From NCBI GenBank assembly GCA_016786665.1, contig JAEUVZ010000023.1, positions 20,114 through 84,113 of the forward strand: a DNA stretch of 64,000 bases, written 5' to 3'. Below, in pieces: positions 42,745 through 52,379 of the stretch (position 1 is the first letter of the stretch; each line of letters opens with the position of its first letter). The DNA comes from Flavipsychrobacter sp. GTDB taxonomy: Bacteria > Bacteroidota > Bacteroidia > Chitinophagales > Chitinophagaceae. The translations under genes and the position numbers were made by a program. The notes beneath the pieces are model-generated. The model had not been told where the DNA came from. It ran no database searches and worked only from the letters and a program-made list of their open reading frames with translations.

Positions 42745-45700
42745 CTAATGCATCAGTACCTTCTTAAAATACTGCCGGTCGTTGATGATGATTTTCACCA
42801 CATAGATGCCGGTCATCATTCTGCCGGTGTGTAGCGTGGTGTTATTCACGGTATTGTTAGCTATATGGTCTTCGCGGAAGACAACCCTGCCCGCTACATC
42901 TATAATAACCACCTGCATCTTATCACCTACTGTACCCGACCATTTTACCTTCAGTACTCCATCGGTATTAGGATTGGGGTACACTACCAAACCCTCGAAT
43001 GGCTCCATTACGACGCTACTATCCGTATAGTTGAAGATGCTAAAGCTATCCACCCCTATACCTTCACGGTTGGTAGCCGGGTCGGCGCTGAACACAAAGC
43101 GGAAACGCACGGGCTGGTTGCTTACGGGCAATGCATATTGCGCCAGCTTCCATTCCGTGTTGCTTTGCTCGTCCCATACATCGTGGGTAGAATCGGTGTA
43201 CCACCCTATCCCCTGTCCGTATTCGCCCAGTTTGGTCCACTGCACGCCATTGTATGTGTACTCCAGGTAAGCGCCATCGCAGAGCATAGTACCGCAGTCC
43301 TCTATATCGGTTATCAGCTTAAAGGCTACGGTAGGGCTATCCAGCGATGAAATATCGAAACAGGTAGTGTACAGGTAAGACTTTTCCAGGTTGTTATGAA
43401 ACCCGTCCAGGTTGGTGACCCATGCCCGGGTACCGCTGCCGGCATTGTTGATTAATGTGGCGGCCGGTACACCCCATTCCCAGGTACTGGCCAGTCCTTC
43501 GGCATACCAGTACCCATTGTTCGTTTCAAAGTTCTCCGCAAACGGGTAAGTGGTAATAAGCGGTTGGCTGTGTATTACCTGGTTCATAATGCTATCGTTG
43601 CTTTGCAGGCTGTCACCTGGAGCGGCCAGCCATACACTCAGCACATGATCCCCAAAGGGAAGGGCCGGGAGTTGTTGGCTAAACACATAGTCAATAGTAT
43701 CATAACCGGCGATGGTGGTGATGGTCTCGTTAACGACCGCACCACCGTCTAGCTGGTACGAAACCACTACATCGTTTTGCACCTGCGATACGCTGTTGTA
43801 CACGCGGATGCTTACCGGTTGCTGCCCGCCGGAACCGCAGGCCGAACGAGCCGGGCTGAGTACGGAAAGCAATTGCACGTCTTTCTGCAAAGTGTACAGG
43901 CGGAAGTTATCGAACGTAAACCCGTTACCATAGCTGCGCGAGGCCACCAGCGAGGTGTCATTTTGCCCGAAACGCACCTGGAAGCTGCTGCTGAAGTTCT
44001 GGCTGGCGGCACGCAGCGCCTGGGTAAGCGAGATAGTATTGGAGTGCGCCAGCACACCCGCATCCAGCGATGTGTCGTAATGGAACACGGGTATCCAGGC
44101 GTCCAGGTCGCTGCCCCTTACAGAGAACTCATTCCCGTCATAGAACTTTGGCTGCGCATGGAGTATGTAATCAAAGTCGACACGTACTTCGTCGGAGGTT
44201 GTATCAAACAAAGTCATGTTGTAAGTGGCCATAAAGTAGTTCTGTGTTCCCGCTGAGCTGTTCATGGTCATATCCATAGTTACCGACCGGTTGCCGGTCA
44301 CCAGGAAGCTGTCATTCACATAGGTTCTTAAGCGGCCGGAGTCGCGAAGGTTATTGGTATAATCCCAGCGCTCATCAGGTGAAAGCCCCATAGTATCACC
44401 CTGTACTACCGTTACGCCAAATGTTTCAAAGCCTTCCACTAACGGAACAGGTAAGCTTACCGGGCTATTCACCAACTGGCGAACTACCACAGTGGCGGAG
44501 TCGTTGCGGCTCACATTATCAGTCACTCCGGTATGCTCTATGGCCGCTTGCAGGGTATATGCACCCGGTGCGGCCAGGTTCAGCCCGTTAATGGTGATGT
44601 CTGTAAATCCGGTAGCCGGTATCCCGGTTCCGTTCTGCGTCTGCCAGTTACCATTCACAGCATAGTGCAGGGTATAATTTCCGCTGGGTGCGTTATCCAG
44701 GTTGCGCACGCGCACTATCATTGTTTCGCTGGCGCTGAGCTGGGTGCTGGTTTGCAGGCGGCCGCTTACCGGCTCCCTTATGGCTTCCACCATCAGGTCC
44801 CCGTCCGATATAGTGCCGTTACAGGGCCCGCTATCCGGACGGCGCTTCACGGCAATGCTCCGGTATCCCGGCTCCCCGTTTATCAGCGGCTGCACCGCTA
44901 TATAATACATGCTGTCAGGGTCCAGCCCTGAGTAGGTATAGGTAGTGTCGGTAATGGTAGCATCCTGCTCCATATACCATCCGTGCTTGCGCATTACCAC
45001 ATAGCCGGTAGCGCCCGGCACAGGGGGCCAGTTCACCTTAATGTATCCTGCGCACAGGGCAGCGGAGTCTACATACACCTGTGGCTGCGCGCTGATAACG
45101 AAGCTTCCACTGGTATCTGCATACGATGTGTTGTTCCGGCTGAGGCGCACTTTACATTGCTCGGAGGTTACGCCGGGCACGTACCATATATAGTACTTCT
45201 GCGAGTCGGGTATATTGGTGGCTATCGTTGTCCAGCTTCCACCATTGTTGGTCGTATATTCCAGCGTCAGGGGGTTGGCATCTGCGGATGCATCCCAATA
45301 GATGCACAGCGAATCGTTGTGCGCCACGGAAGTACCCCTTACCGGATTTTTAATTTTCACGCCCAGCGGGTCAAAGTTATAAGCCACCACGTAGGGCTGG
45401 CTGCCCTGTGGTATGTCATGCCCTTTCACCGTAATAGTATAAGTACCGGCAGCGGGATTATTAATGGTTACCTGTTCGGTATTGTTCAGGCTATCACGGC
45501 CTTCCACCGCCAGGTCCAGCACATTGGGTATATCTGTATTCAGTACCAGCGGCAGATGTATGGTGCTATTCGGTTCGGTTACCTCTATGTCCAGGTCATT
45601 CACCAGTTCCCGCCCGTCTCCTATGGGGCTGCCGGGCTGGTCATGGTAGCAGAGCATTACTTTCAGTTGCGCCGTGTTGGCCGGTACATTAATCGTAAAC

Positions 45701-47274
45701 GATTGCTGCCCGCCATTGGCTATGGTATTGGTCACTATGCGGTTACTGTCAATCATCTGCTTGGAGCGCGCCACGTTCAGTATGCCATACCCTACCCGGT
45801 AATCAGGTCCCGGGCGGTCAAAGTCATGAGCGCCGTTCAGCAGCACTGCCTTCAGTACATCCGCGCGCGGGTTTACATTACCATGTATCTGCCGGTACCG
45901 CTCGGTGAGCAGTGCGGCGGCGCCTGCCACCTGTGGGCTGGCCATACTGGTGCCACCGGCTACCAGGTATATATCCACGCCGCGGGTAGAAAGCATCCCA
46001 TCACCTATGCAGCTCAGTTCCGGGCGCAACCTGCCATCCCTCACCGGCCCGCTGGAGGATAAAGCTCCCAGCCAGTAGTGCTTGTCATAATTGTTTACAA
46101 CCAGGGCGTTCTTGGCCGGCTGGTAACCACCACATACGGTGCCATAACCCATAGGGTACGGTGGCCGGAACTGGAACCCGTCATTACCGGCTGCGAACAC
46201 ATGCAGCACATCCGTGTATTGCAGGGATAGTTCATCCAGCGCGTAGGAGCTGCCATCATAGCGGCCGGCATAGCCGGTATCCAATATCACCGTAGCATAA
46301 GAGTTGTTGGTAATGCTCATATTATGCGCGGCGCGCATGGCGCCGGTATTGGCCAGTACATTGTCATATATGTGGTCTACCAGTATCGATTTAGGTGCGG
46401 CGCCCGTAGCCTTGGGGTCTATTATGCCCGCTCCGCCCACTATGCCATTAATGTGCTGGCCGTGGTTGGTCATTCGTGCGGGATTGTAATTGATGATGCG
46501 GTCTATAAGGTCTATGTGGTAAATACCGCTTACATTATCGCCCACACCTACACTCACTCCTTCACCGGTGAGTCCTCCGCCACCCAGGCTCAGGGGTGCG
46601 GTAACCGACGCGGCATTTACACCGGCGTTTGCTTCTGCATCCAGGGGGGCGTATACGGGCGCGGGGCCAATGTAGCGCACGCCATACCAGCGGGCCAGTT
46701 GGCGTACCTGGCTGCCACGTACCCGTACCTTATACAGGTGCATCTTTTCAAGGTCTGCACTTACCAGGCTGGCACCGGAACCGGCCAGGAACAGCTTTAT
46801 AGCGGCGGCATCCACTTCTTTCAGGAACGACACCTGCAGTTCCACCTCGGCGGCGGGATCTGCGTCTATCTTCTTCCACAGCAGGGGTTCCGCTTTCCAC
46901 TCCGGCTGCATTTCCGTTATGCTTCTTATCGAAAAGCGGTTAACTACATCCTCGCTCATCCCTGGAGCGAGCAGCACGGTAAATGCATTGGCGTTCACAT
47001 AATCCAGTATGGTAATGCCGGCGCTGTTCAGCAATGCCTCGTCGCGCTCACCGGGTAATGCATGAAACTGGAGTAATACCTGGCTCGGACCACTCTCGGT
47101 ACGGCTCATGGCCATCTGCCGGGTGTAAAGCGCCGCATTCGCCTCCGTATGTATCACGCCAGACTTTAGCTTAATGTCATAGTTGACCTGGGCCGTTGCC
47201 AGCGATGCCAGCAATAGCGAAAAGGAGATAAAGGATAAGGTTTTTTTCTTTATCGCGTGTTTGTTCCCACCCAT
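42745..47274 (-). CDS. Giant secreted subtilisin-like (S8) serine protease with T9SS sorting domain
   Basis: A 1509-residue protein. Signal peptide (TLSFISFSLLLASLATAQ), a propeptide-like region to about 230, an S8 catalytic domain with D246 (GVGDNVSG), H271 (HGQHINGIVGG) and S443 (GTSMASPQVAGAAALL), and oxyanion N313-325 region (ITNNSYATV). After it come a pre-peptidase C-terminal-like beta domain (FTINVPANTAQLKVMLCYHD), a fibronectin-III-like domain (VKVNWPPVPGATGYVV around 790), CARDB-like and MAM/CUB-like modules, and a T9SS type A domain (VVYPNPNTDGVLKVKW ... GIYVVKI). It should be exported by T9SS and act outside the cell, perhaps in nutrient protein degradation. The largest gene of the window. 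Confidence 0.92.
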   Translation of the reverse strand: MGGNKHAIKKKTLSFISFSLLLASLATAQVNYDIKLKSGVIHTEANAALYTRQMAMSRTESGPSQVLLQFHALPGERDEALLNSAGITILDYVNANAFTVLLAPGMSEDVVNRFSIRSITEMQPEWKAEPLLWKKIDADPAAEVELQVSFLKEVDAAAIKLFLAGSGASLVSADLEKMHLYKVRVRGSQVRQLARWYGVRYIGPAPVYAPLDAEANAGVNAASVTAPLSLGGGGLTGEGVSVGVGDNVSGIYHIDLIDRIINYNPARMTNHGQHINGIVGGAGIIDPKATGAAPKSILVDHIYDNVLANTGAMRAAHNMSITNNSYATVILDTGYAGRYDGSSYALDELSLQYTDVLHVFAAGNDGFQFRPPYPMGYGTVCGGYQPAKNALVVNNYDKHYWLGALSSSGPVRDGRLRPELSCIGDGMLSTRGVDIYLVAGGTSMASPQVAGAAALLTERYRQIHGNVNPRADVLKAVLLNGAHDFDRPGPDYRVGYGILNVARSKQMIDSNRIVTNTIANGGQQSFTINVPANTAQLKVMLCYHDQPGSPIGDGRELVNDLDIEVTEPNSTIHLPLVLNTDIPNVLDLAVEGRDSLNNTEQVTINNPAAGTYTITVKGHDIPQGSQPYVVAYNFDPLGVKIKNPVRGTSVAHNDSLCIYWDASADANPLTLEYTTNNGGSWTTIATNIPDSQKYYIWYVPGVTSEQCKVRLSRNNTSYADTSGSFVISAQPQVYVDSAALCAGYIKVNWPPVPGATGYVVMRKHGWYMEQDATITDTTYTYSGLDPDSMYYIAVQPLINGEPGYRSIAVKRRPDSGPCNGTISDGDLMVEAIREPVSGRLQTSTQLSASETMIVRVRNLDNAPSGNYTLHYAVNGNWQTQNGTGIPATGFTDITINGLNLAAPGAYTLQAAIEHTGVTDNVSRNDSATVVVRQLVNSPVSLPVPLVEGFETFGVTVVQGDTMGLSPDERWDYTNNLRDSGRLRTYVNDSFLVTGNRSVTMDMTMNSSAGTQNYFMATYNMTLFDTTSDEVRVDFDYILHAQPKFYDGNEFSVRGSDLDAWIPVFHYDTSLDAGVLAHSNTISLTQALRAASQNFSSSFQVRFGQNDTSLVASRSYGNGFTFDNFRLYTLQKDVQLLSVLSPARSACGSGGQQPVSIRVYNSVSQVQNDVVVSYQLDGGAVVNETITTIAGYDTIDYVFSQQLPALPFGDHVLSVWLAAPGDSLQSNDSIMNQVIHSQPLITTYPFAENFETNNGYWYAEGLASTWEWGVPAATLINNAGSGTRAWVTNLDGFHNNLEKSYLYTTCFDISSLDSPTVAFKLITDIEDCGTMLCDGAYLEYTYNGVQWTKLGEYGQGIGWYTDSTHDVWDEQSNTEWKLAQYALPVSNQPVRFRFVFSADPATNREGIGVDSFSIFNYTDSSVVMEPFEGLVVYPNPNTDGVLKVKWSGTVGDKMQVVIIDVAGRVVFREDHIANNTVNNTTLHTGRMMTGIYVVKIIINDRQYFKKVLMH

Positions 47275-47330
47275 AAAAGTAATAGTGTAACTGTTTTGTC
47301 TATAATGCCTGTATGATACTACAAGTTACG

Positions 47331-47365
47331 AAAAAAAACCACCCCAACGCAAGGTTGGGGTGGTT
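47331..47365 (-). terminator. Rho-independent terminator after rpsA
   Basis: Minus-strand arms AACCACCCCAAC (47365 to 47354) and GTTGGGGTGGTT (47348 to 47337) pair perfectly over 12 bases, five-base loop, then TTTTTTTT. It lies between rpsA and the subtilase gene, both on the minus strand, so rpsA transcripts end here. Confidence 0.88.
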
Positions 47366-47389
47366 GCAGATATCTATGACAATGCGGTA

Positions 47390-49216
47390 TTAGTTGTCTC
47401 CTTCTTCCGCTTTCTTCATTTTGTCTTTGATAGCAGCCAGCGCGCCCAGGTCGCCCAGGGTTGGCTTTTCTACTTTCGCCTGTACATTTTTCACTGCTTT
47501 CTTCGTCTTTTCAGCGTCAGCGGCAGCATCTTTACGTGCAGACTCTTTTTCTTCTATTTTGCCTTGTTCCCATACGCGGGTGTGCGAAACCATGATGCGC
47601 TTGTCGTTACGATCGAACTCGATGATAACAAACTGCGTTGTTTCGTCAGCTTCCACGTTGCTGCCATCTTCCTTCTTCAGGTGACGGGCAGGAGCGAACG
47701 CTTCCAGGCCATACTGAAGCTGTACGGTAGCGCCTTTGTCATCCTTACGGGTAACACTGCCTTCGTGTACAGAACCAATCGGGAACACCGTTTCGAAAGT
47801 ATTCCACGGATCTTCTTCCAGTTGTTTGTGGCCCAGTGCCAGCTTGCGGTTTTCCTTATCGATGCTCAGGATAGCGATATCTATCTCGTCACCTACTTTG
47901 GTAAACTCGCTCGGGTGATTGTAGCGCTTGATCCAGCTCAGGTCGCTGATGTGGATCATACCGCCGATGCCGGTTTCCAGCTCTACGAATACGCCGTATG
48001 GAGTGATATTCTTAACAGTACCTTTGTGACGGCTGTCAACAGGGTATTTGTTTTCGATAGTTTCCCACGGATCTTCCGTCATTTGCTTGATAGAAAGGCT
48101 CATTTTGCGCTCTTCCTTATCCAGTGTTACAACGATAGCTTCGTGTTCTTCGCCCATCTTGAAGAATTCCTTCGCGTTGATAGGCTGAGAAGACCAGGTG
48201 ATTTCAGATACGTGTACCAGTCCTTCAACACCAGGCTGAATTTCCAGGAATGCACCGTAATCTTCAATGTTCACCACTTTACCTTTCACCTTGGCACCTT
48301 CAGATATTTCACCTACCAGGTTATCCCAAGGATGAGGGGTCAGTTGTTTCAGGCCCAGGCTGATACGCTTGCGCTCGTCATCAAAGTCGAGTACTACCAC
48401 GTTCAGTTTCTTGCCATTTTCCAGCACTTCGCTCGGGTGCGTTACGCGGCCCCAGCTAATGTCGGTAATATAAAGTAATCCGTCAACACCGCCCAGGTCA
48501 ATGAACGCACCGAAGTCGGTAACATTCTTAACGGTACCTTCCAGTACCTGGCCTTTCTCGAGTTGAGAGATGATAACACTGCGTTGTTGTTCAATGTCGC
48601 TTTCAATGAGCGCTTTGTGGCTCACTACCGCGTTGCGGATAGCTTCGTTGATCTTCACCACTTTGAAGTCCATCGTTTTGCCTACATACTGATCGTAGTC
48701 AGTAACGGGCTTCACGTCAATTTGTGAACCAGGCAGGAACGTTTCCAGGCCATATACATCCACGATAAGACCGCCTTTGGTCTTAGAGGTAATGGTACCG
48801 GTAACCACTTCGCCGGTTTTGTAGAAGTCAACGATCTTCTGCCAGGCGCGAAGCTGGCGGGCCATTTTGCGGCTCAGGTGCAGGTGACCATTGCGGTCTT
48901 CCTTTTCCACCACCATCACTTCTATTTCTTCACCAATGTTTACTTCCGGCATATCGCGGAACTCATTGAGTGAAACTAAACCATCGGATTTAAAGCCGAT
49001 GTTGATAATAGCGTCGGTCTTGGTAAGGCCAACGATAGTACCGTGAAGCAATTCTGCTTCGTCAATAGACTTGAATGTACTGGAGTACATAGTGTCTAAT
49101 TGCTCACGTTTGTCTTGCGCGTAGTGAGCTACGTTGCGTTTGTCAACGCTCCAGTCAAAATCATCATGCGCTGATGCTTGTGCTGTAACCTGGTCTTGGA
49201 TTTTGTTTTCTTCCAA
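47390..49216 (-). CDS. rpsA: 30S ribosomal protein S1
   Basis: A 608-residue protein with six S1 OB-fold repeats, seen from the recurring GTVxxxTxxGxFVxLxxGxxGLxHxSDLSW pattern: IVGLTKTDAIINIG, ITSKTKGGLIVDVYG, VKNVTDFGAFIDLGGV, VVNIEDYGAFLEIQPGV, VKNITPYGVFVELETG and VTRKDDKGATVQLQYG. The C-terminal lysine-rich tail is typical of the phylum. S1 binds mRNA and helps initiation. Unusually for Bacteroidota, the start is TTG and is preceded nine bases upstream by a perfect AGGAGG; this is the only strong Shine-Dalgarno site I noticed in the window. A -7 promoter element lies at 49253-49260 and a terminator at 47331. Confidence 0.95.
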   Translation of the reverse strand: MEENKIQDQVTAQASAHDDFDWSVDKRNVAHYAQDKREQLDTMYSSTFKSIDEAELLHGTIVGLTKTDAIINIGFKSDGLVSLNEFRDMPEVNIGEEIEVMVVEKEDRNGHLHLSRKMARQLRAWQKIVDFYKTGEVVTGTITSKTKGGLIVDVYGLETFLPGSQIDVKPVTDYDQYVGKTMDFKVVKINEAIRNAVVSHKALIESDIEQQRSVIISQLEKGQVLEGTVKNVTDFGAFIDLGGVDGLLYITDISWGRVTHPSEVLENGKKLNVVVLDFDDERKRISLGLKQLTPHPWDNLVGEISEGAKVKGKVVNIEDYGAFLEIQPGVEGLVHVSEITWSSQPINAKEFFKMGEEHEAIVVTLDKEERKMSLSIKQMTEDPWETIENKYPVDSRHKGTVKNITPYGVFVELETGIGGMIHISDLSWIKRYNHPSEFTKVGDEIDIAILSIDKENRKLALGHKQLEEDPWNTFETVFPIGSVHEGSVTRKDDKGATVQLQYGLEAFAPARHLKKEDGSNVEADETTQFVIIEFDRNDKRIMVSHTRVWEQGKIEEKESARKDAAADAEKTKKAVKNVQAKVEKPTLGDLGALAAIKDKMKKAEEGDN

Positions 49217-49225
49217 TTTTTAGTT

Positions 49226-49232
49226 CCTCCTT
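49226..49232 (-). promoter_or_regulatory. Perfect Shine-Dalgarno sequence of rpsA
   Basis: Minus-strand AAGGAGG, nine bases before the TTG start, decides the rpsA start. Ribosomes of this phylum generally hide the anti-SD tail, so a full match is unusual. Confidence 0.75.
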
Positions 49233-49252
49233 TTTAAGTAGAATTTGGGGTG

Positions 49253-49260
49253 CAAAGATA
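49253..49260 (-). promoter_or_regulatory. -7 element of the rpsA promoter
   Basis: Minus-strand TATCTTTG fits TAnnTTTG and would give a leader of about 30 bases containing the Shine-Dalgarno sequence. A TTTT rather than TTTG occupies the -33 region. Confidence 0.45.
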
Positions 49261-49361
49261 AGCAGATATTAGTAAAAGACAGAAAATAATTATTTGTAAT
49301 ATCGAAATAAATTATTATTAATATATTTGTCCCTCAGCCGCATCATTGGCTGCCCTTTTTC

Positions 49362-49943
49362 ATGCTGCCAGCCCGCTCTTATATAAGCCTCGACGAAACC
49401 AACATAGCCCACCTGGATGGGGTCATCAGCCAGCGCTGGAAAAAACAACGCAAGACCCTCCTTATATCCTTTAGCCTGCCGCTGGCTTTCGGGGTGCTGC
49501 CTGCCCTCTTCCGTGCGTTTTCGGGCATAGACCTGGAAAACCCGGCCGATGCATTGGCAAAGTTCCTGGCCACCCTGCAGTTTCTGTGCCTGCCGGTGCT
49601 GCTGCTGGTGGCCTTTGCCAACCTTATGCTGATTTCTAAAAAATTCCGGCACCTCTATGCCGATAAAAAGGCCGGTAAGAAGCTTTGTATCCCCTTTCAT
49701 CCCTACCCGTATTGCATACCGGAGCTAAAACGATTCTACATAAAAACAAACATTGTAGAATATCCGTATATACCCATAGACCAGCAAACCTATTACTGGA
49801 TGAATACCGACCAGGTACTGTTTATGGAACTGGCCCCTAAAAGCAAGGTACTGTTTGATATTAAAGCCGAGGAAGCCTACCCTGTTAACGGCATGGTAGT
49901 AACTCCCCAAACGCCTTCGCACAATGTTAGCCGGATAAGGTAA
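49362..49943 (+). CDS. Membrane protein with C-terminal soluble domain, unknown function
   Basis: A 193-residue protein. The N-terminal 35 residues are soluble, then two hydrophobic segments (KTLLISFSLPLAFGVLPALF and FLATLQFLCLPVLLLVAFANLMLI) span the membrane, followed by a basic loop (KKFRHLYADKKAGKK) and a soluble tail with a conserved-looking YPYCIPELKRFYIKTNIVEYPYIP. No family was recognised. It is divergent from rpsA and convergent with the lipoprotein gene at 49947. Codon use is like the neighbours, which supports it being a real gene. Confidence 0.6.
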   Translation: MLPARSYISLDETNIAHLDGVISQRWKKQRKTLLISFSLPLAFGVLPALFRAFSGIDLENPADALAKFLATLQFLCLPVLLLVAFANLMLISKKFRHLYADKKAGKKLCIPFHPYPYCIPELKRFYIKTNIVEYPYIPIDQQTYYWMNTDQVLFMELAPKSKVLFDIKAEEAYPVNGMVVTPQTPSHNVSRIR

Positions 49944-49946
49944 ACC

Positions 49947-50489
49947 TCATCGCTGCAATTCAATAATATAATTAAGCTGTGCCCACTCCACTATCTCTTT
50001 CTGTAGCAGGTAGTCCCGCCATTGTTTCTCTTGCCCATCGGGTACATGTATATTGGCATTCTTAAATGTCACCGCTCTGTCTGCCATGCTAAGTTTCCCA
50101 ATGGTTCGTAGCCAGTCATTCTGGTTGGCGGTATCAGACATATGGAACAGCGATGTAGATAATATCATTTTATCAGCGCTATTCACAAATACGTTGGGTG
50201 TGTCTGTGGCAGAGGACTGTGGCCATTTCAGGTACATCTTCTGCACCAGTTCCCGGCGCACCATATGAATGCTATCCTTAGGGTACGGCAACACATAAGT
50301 ATAGCCAAATATGTGCTCTACGTCCAGGTGCTCTTCGTTGATCAAGTTAAAAACACGGTCAATAGTAACCTCATCTCTGATGCCGAAGCTAAGGTCACCT
50401 TTCACATATTCTCCTTCCGGTTCACCGTTGTTCTTCCGGCATCCTGTCAATAAAAGCAGGAGTAATACAATAGAGCTCAGGTATCTCAT
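49947..50489 (-). CDS. Small secreted lipoprotein, unknown function
   Basis: A 180-residue protein with a short lipoprotein signal (MRYLSSIVLLLLLLTGC, modified cysteine at about 17) followed by an acidic linker RKNNGEPEGEY. The mature part, KGDLSFGIRDEVTIDRVFNLINEEHLDVEHIFGYTYV onward, is helical and charged, without recognised motif. Probably faces the periplasm. No linked neighbour gives a hint of function. Confidence 0.7.
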   Translation of the reverse strand: MRYLSSIVLLLLLLTGCRKNNGEPEGEYVKGDLSFGIRDEVTIDRVFNLINEEHLDVEHIFGYTYVLPYPKDSIHMVRRELVQKMYLKWPQSSATDTPNVFVNSADKMILSTSLFHMSDTANQNDWLRTIGKLSMADRAVTFKNANIHVPDGQEKQWRDYLLQKEIVEWAQLNYIIELQR

Positions 50490-50626
50490 AAAACAAGGGT
50501 TTTAAGTATAAGACGTATACAAAGCCAACATTCTAGGCCATCATGCAATATACACGAAAACAATAATTCAACCAAAGCACTGTATAATAGACTTTCCACG
50601 CTATTTTTGCCCCAACGACATAACAA

Positions 50627-51364
50627 ATGGAACAAGCAGATTGGTTTGAAAGTTGGTTTGGATCACCGTATTATAAGATACTCTACCAGAACAGGGACGA
50701 GTTTGAAGCACAGGAGTTTGTAGAGAACCTCATAGAACACCTGCAACCCATGCCGGGCAGCCGGATGGTGGATATAGCCTGTGGCGAAGGGCGCTTCTCC
50801 CGCCAGTTAGCGGAGCATGGCTATGATGTAACCGGTATAGACCTCTCCTACCCCAGCATAGAAAAGGCGAAACAAGACGAGGACGAACATCTGCACTTTA
50901 TGGTGCACGATATGCGCATGCCTTTTTACATCAACTATTTCGATTACGCTTTCAACTTCTTCACCAGCTTCGGGTACTTCGCCCACGACCGTGACCACCT
51001 GCTGGCGGCCAAGTCGTTCGCGGCGGGGTTGAAGAAAAACGGGATACTGGTAATAGACTACCTGAACCGCGACTATGTGCTGAGTCGGCTGGTGCCGGAA
51101 GAAACCGTGGAGCGCGGCGACTATACTTTTGACATAAAGCGGCGCGAAGAGCGCAAGCACATACTGAAGGAAATCTCCTTTACCGATAACGAAGGCCAGC
51201 AACGCCGCTACGTGGAAAGTGTCGCCGCCTTTGACCTTACCGATTTCGTGCAGATGTTCCGCAAGGCGGGCATGACCCTTACCGGCACGTTCGGCAATTA
51301 TGAGCTGGGAGAATACCAGCCGCTCGATTCGCCACGCATGATCATGATGTTTAAAAAACAGTAA
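50627..51364 (+). CDS. Class I SAM-dependent methyltransferase
   Basis: A 245-residue protein with motif I GSRMVDIACGEGRFSRQLAEHGYDVTGIDLS (DxACGxGxF; about 44-74), motif II region MVHDMRMPFYINYFDYAFNFFTSFGYF and post-motif GILVIDYLNRDYV. It fits the small-molecule methyltransferase superfamily; the substrate cannot be told. Its stop overlaps the start of the PAP2 phosphatase by one base (TAATG), so the two are coupled. A -7 element TATTTTTG lies at 50602-50609, 17 bases upstream of the ATG. Confidence 0.85.
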   Translation: MEQADWFESWFGSPYYKILYQNRDEFEAQEFVENLIEHLQPMPGSRMVDIACGEGRFSRQLAEHGYDVTGIDLSYPSIEKAKQDEDEHLHFMVHDMRMPFYINYFDYAFNFFTSFGYFAHDRDHLLAAKSFAAGLKKNGILVIDYLNRDYVLSRLVPEETVERGDYTFDIKRREERKHILKEISFTDNEGQQRRYVESVAAFDLTDFVQMFRKAGMTLTGTFGNYELGEYQPLDSPRMIMMFKKQ

Positions 51365-51960
51365 TGCTGCAGCAGCTCATAAGTTGGGATTATATTGCCT
51401 GGTACCAGGTGCATGTCATTTGGCAGCACCCTGTTCTGGACTACCTCCTCCCCTTTATGAGAAACCAATGGACATGGGCGCCGCTCTACCTGTTCCTGCT
51501 GGTGTTTATGCCGAAGAACTTCGGGCGAAAAGGATGGCTGTGGTGCCTGGGGTTCCTGGTAACGTTCGCCATCGCCGACTATGTGAGCGCTTCACTCATT
51601 AAGCCCTACTTCTTGCGCCTGCGCCCCTGCAACGACCCCAAAATAATGCACCTGGTGCGCTACCTGGTAGACTGCGGCAGCGGCAAGAGCTTCCCCTCCA
51701 CCCACGCCACCAATCACTTTGCCCTGGCTTTTTTCGCCATCATCACATTGTATAAGCGCTATAAGATAGTAGGCCCACTCGCATTGCTGTGGGCCATATT
51801 AGTGGCTTATTCTCAAGTCTATGTAGGAGTCCATTTCCCCCTCGATGTTATTTGCGGGGCTATACTGGGCGGCACTGTAGGCATTATTACCGGTAAGCTG
51901 TATAACAAGCGGTACAAAATGCTCCGCCCCAAACCCGCAAATCCAAACAGCCCCGGCTAA
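51364..51960 (+). CDS. PAP2-family membrane phosphatase
   Basis: A 198-residue integral membrane protein with the three phosphatase motifs: KPYFLRLRP (K-x6-RP), PSTHATNHFALAFF (PSxHA) and VYVGVHFPLDVICGA, where the expected S-R-x5-H-x3-D motif has SQ instead of SR at its start. The motifs lie between about 79 and 170, with five to six helices. The family dephosphorylates undecaprenyl pyrophosphate, phosphatidic acid or other lipid phosphates. Overlaps the methyltransferase gene. The 3' side opens onto the repeat field at 52.0 kb. Confidence 0.87.
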   Translation: MLQQLISWDYIAWYQVHVIWQHPVLDYLLPFMRNQWTWAPLYLFLLVFMPKNFGRKGWLWCLGFLVTFAIADYVSASLIKPYFLRLRPCNDPKIMHLVRYLVDCGSGKSFPSTHATNHFALAFFAIITLYKRYKIVGPLALLWAILVAYSQVYVGVHFPLDVICGAILGGTVGIITGKLYNKRYKMLRPKPANPNSPG

Positions 51961-52005
51961 TCAGATTAATCCGCCTGACCCCGGTTCTACCAACCGGAAC
52001 AACCG

Positions 52006-52379
52006 TTGTCACTGCGAGGCACGAAGCAGTCCAACCTCTCGTTTTTGCACACACCATAAGCATCCCACCACACATTAACCTACCAACCGAAACACCCATT
52101 GTCACTGCGAGCGCAGCGAAGCAGTCTAACCCCACGTTCTTGCCCAGCCACCACATACACAAACCTCACAGAAAGCCCCCTTCAGGGGGTTGGGGGCGAC
52201 CCCGCACCAATCACCCCAACCGTTGTCACTGCGAGCGCAGCGAAGCAACCTCACCCCACGTTCTTGCCCAGCCACCACATGCACAAACCTCACAGAAAGC
52301 CCCCTTTAGGGGATTGGGGGCGACCCCGCACCAATCACCCCAATCGTTGTCACTGCGAGCGCAGCGAAGCAACCTCACC
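52006..52379. repeat. REP-like repeat, four copies
   Basis: Four plus-strand copies of a roughly 25-30-bp motif with core TGCGAGCGCAGCGAAGCA lie at about 52006-52038 (divergent variant, GCGAGGCACGAAGCAG), 52099-52130, 52224-52255 and 52347-52379. The same core occurs at 58936-59090 and, inverted, at 59494-59524, so this is a dispersed family rather than a local duplication. The motif contains a short hairpin (TGCG-AG-CGCA). Confidence 0.85.

Noticed and set aside
44983..46062. 359-residue plus-strand frame inside the subtilase gene
   Set aside because: Antisense shadow of the protease catalytic and accessory domains; no signal peptide, motif or promoter.
47360..48478. 372-residue plus-strand frame opposite rpsA
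   Set aside because: Antisense of six S1 repeats; the Phe-rich repetitive pattern follows from the repeats of rpsA.
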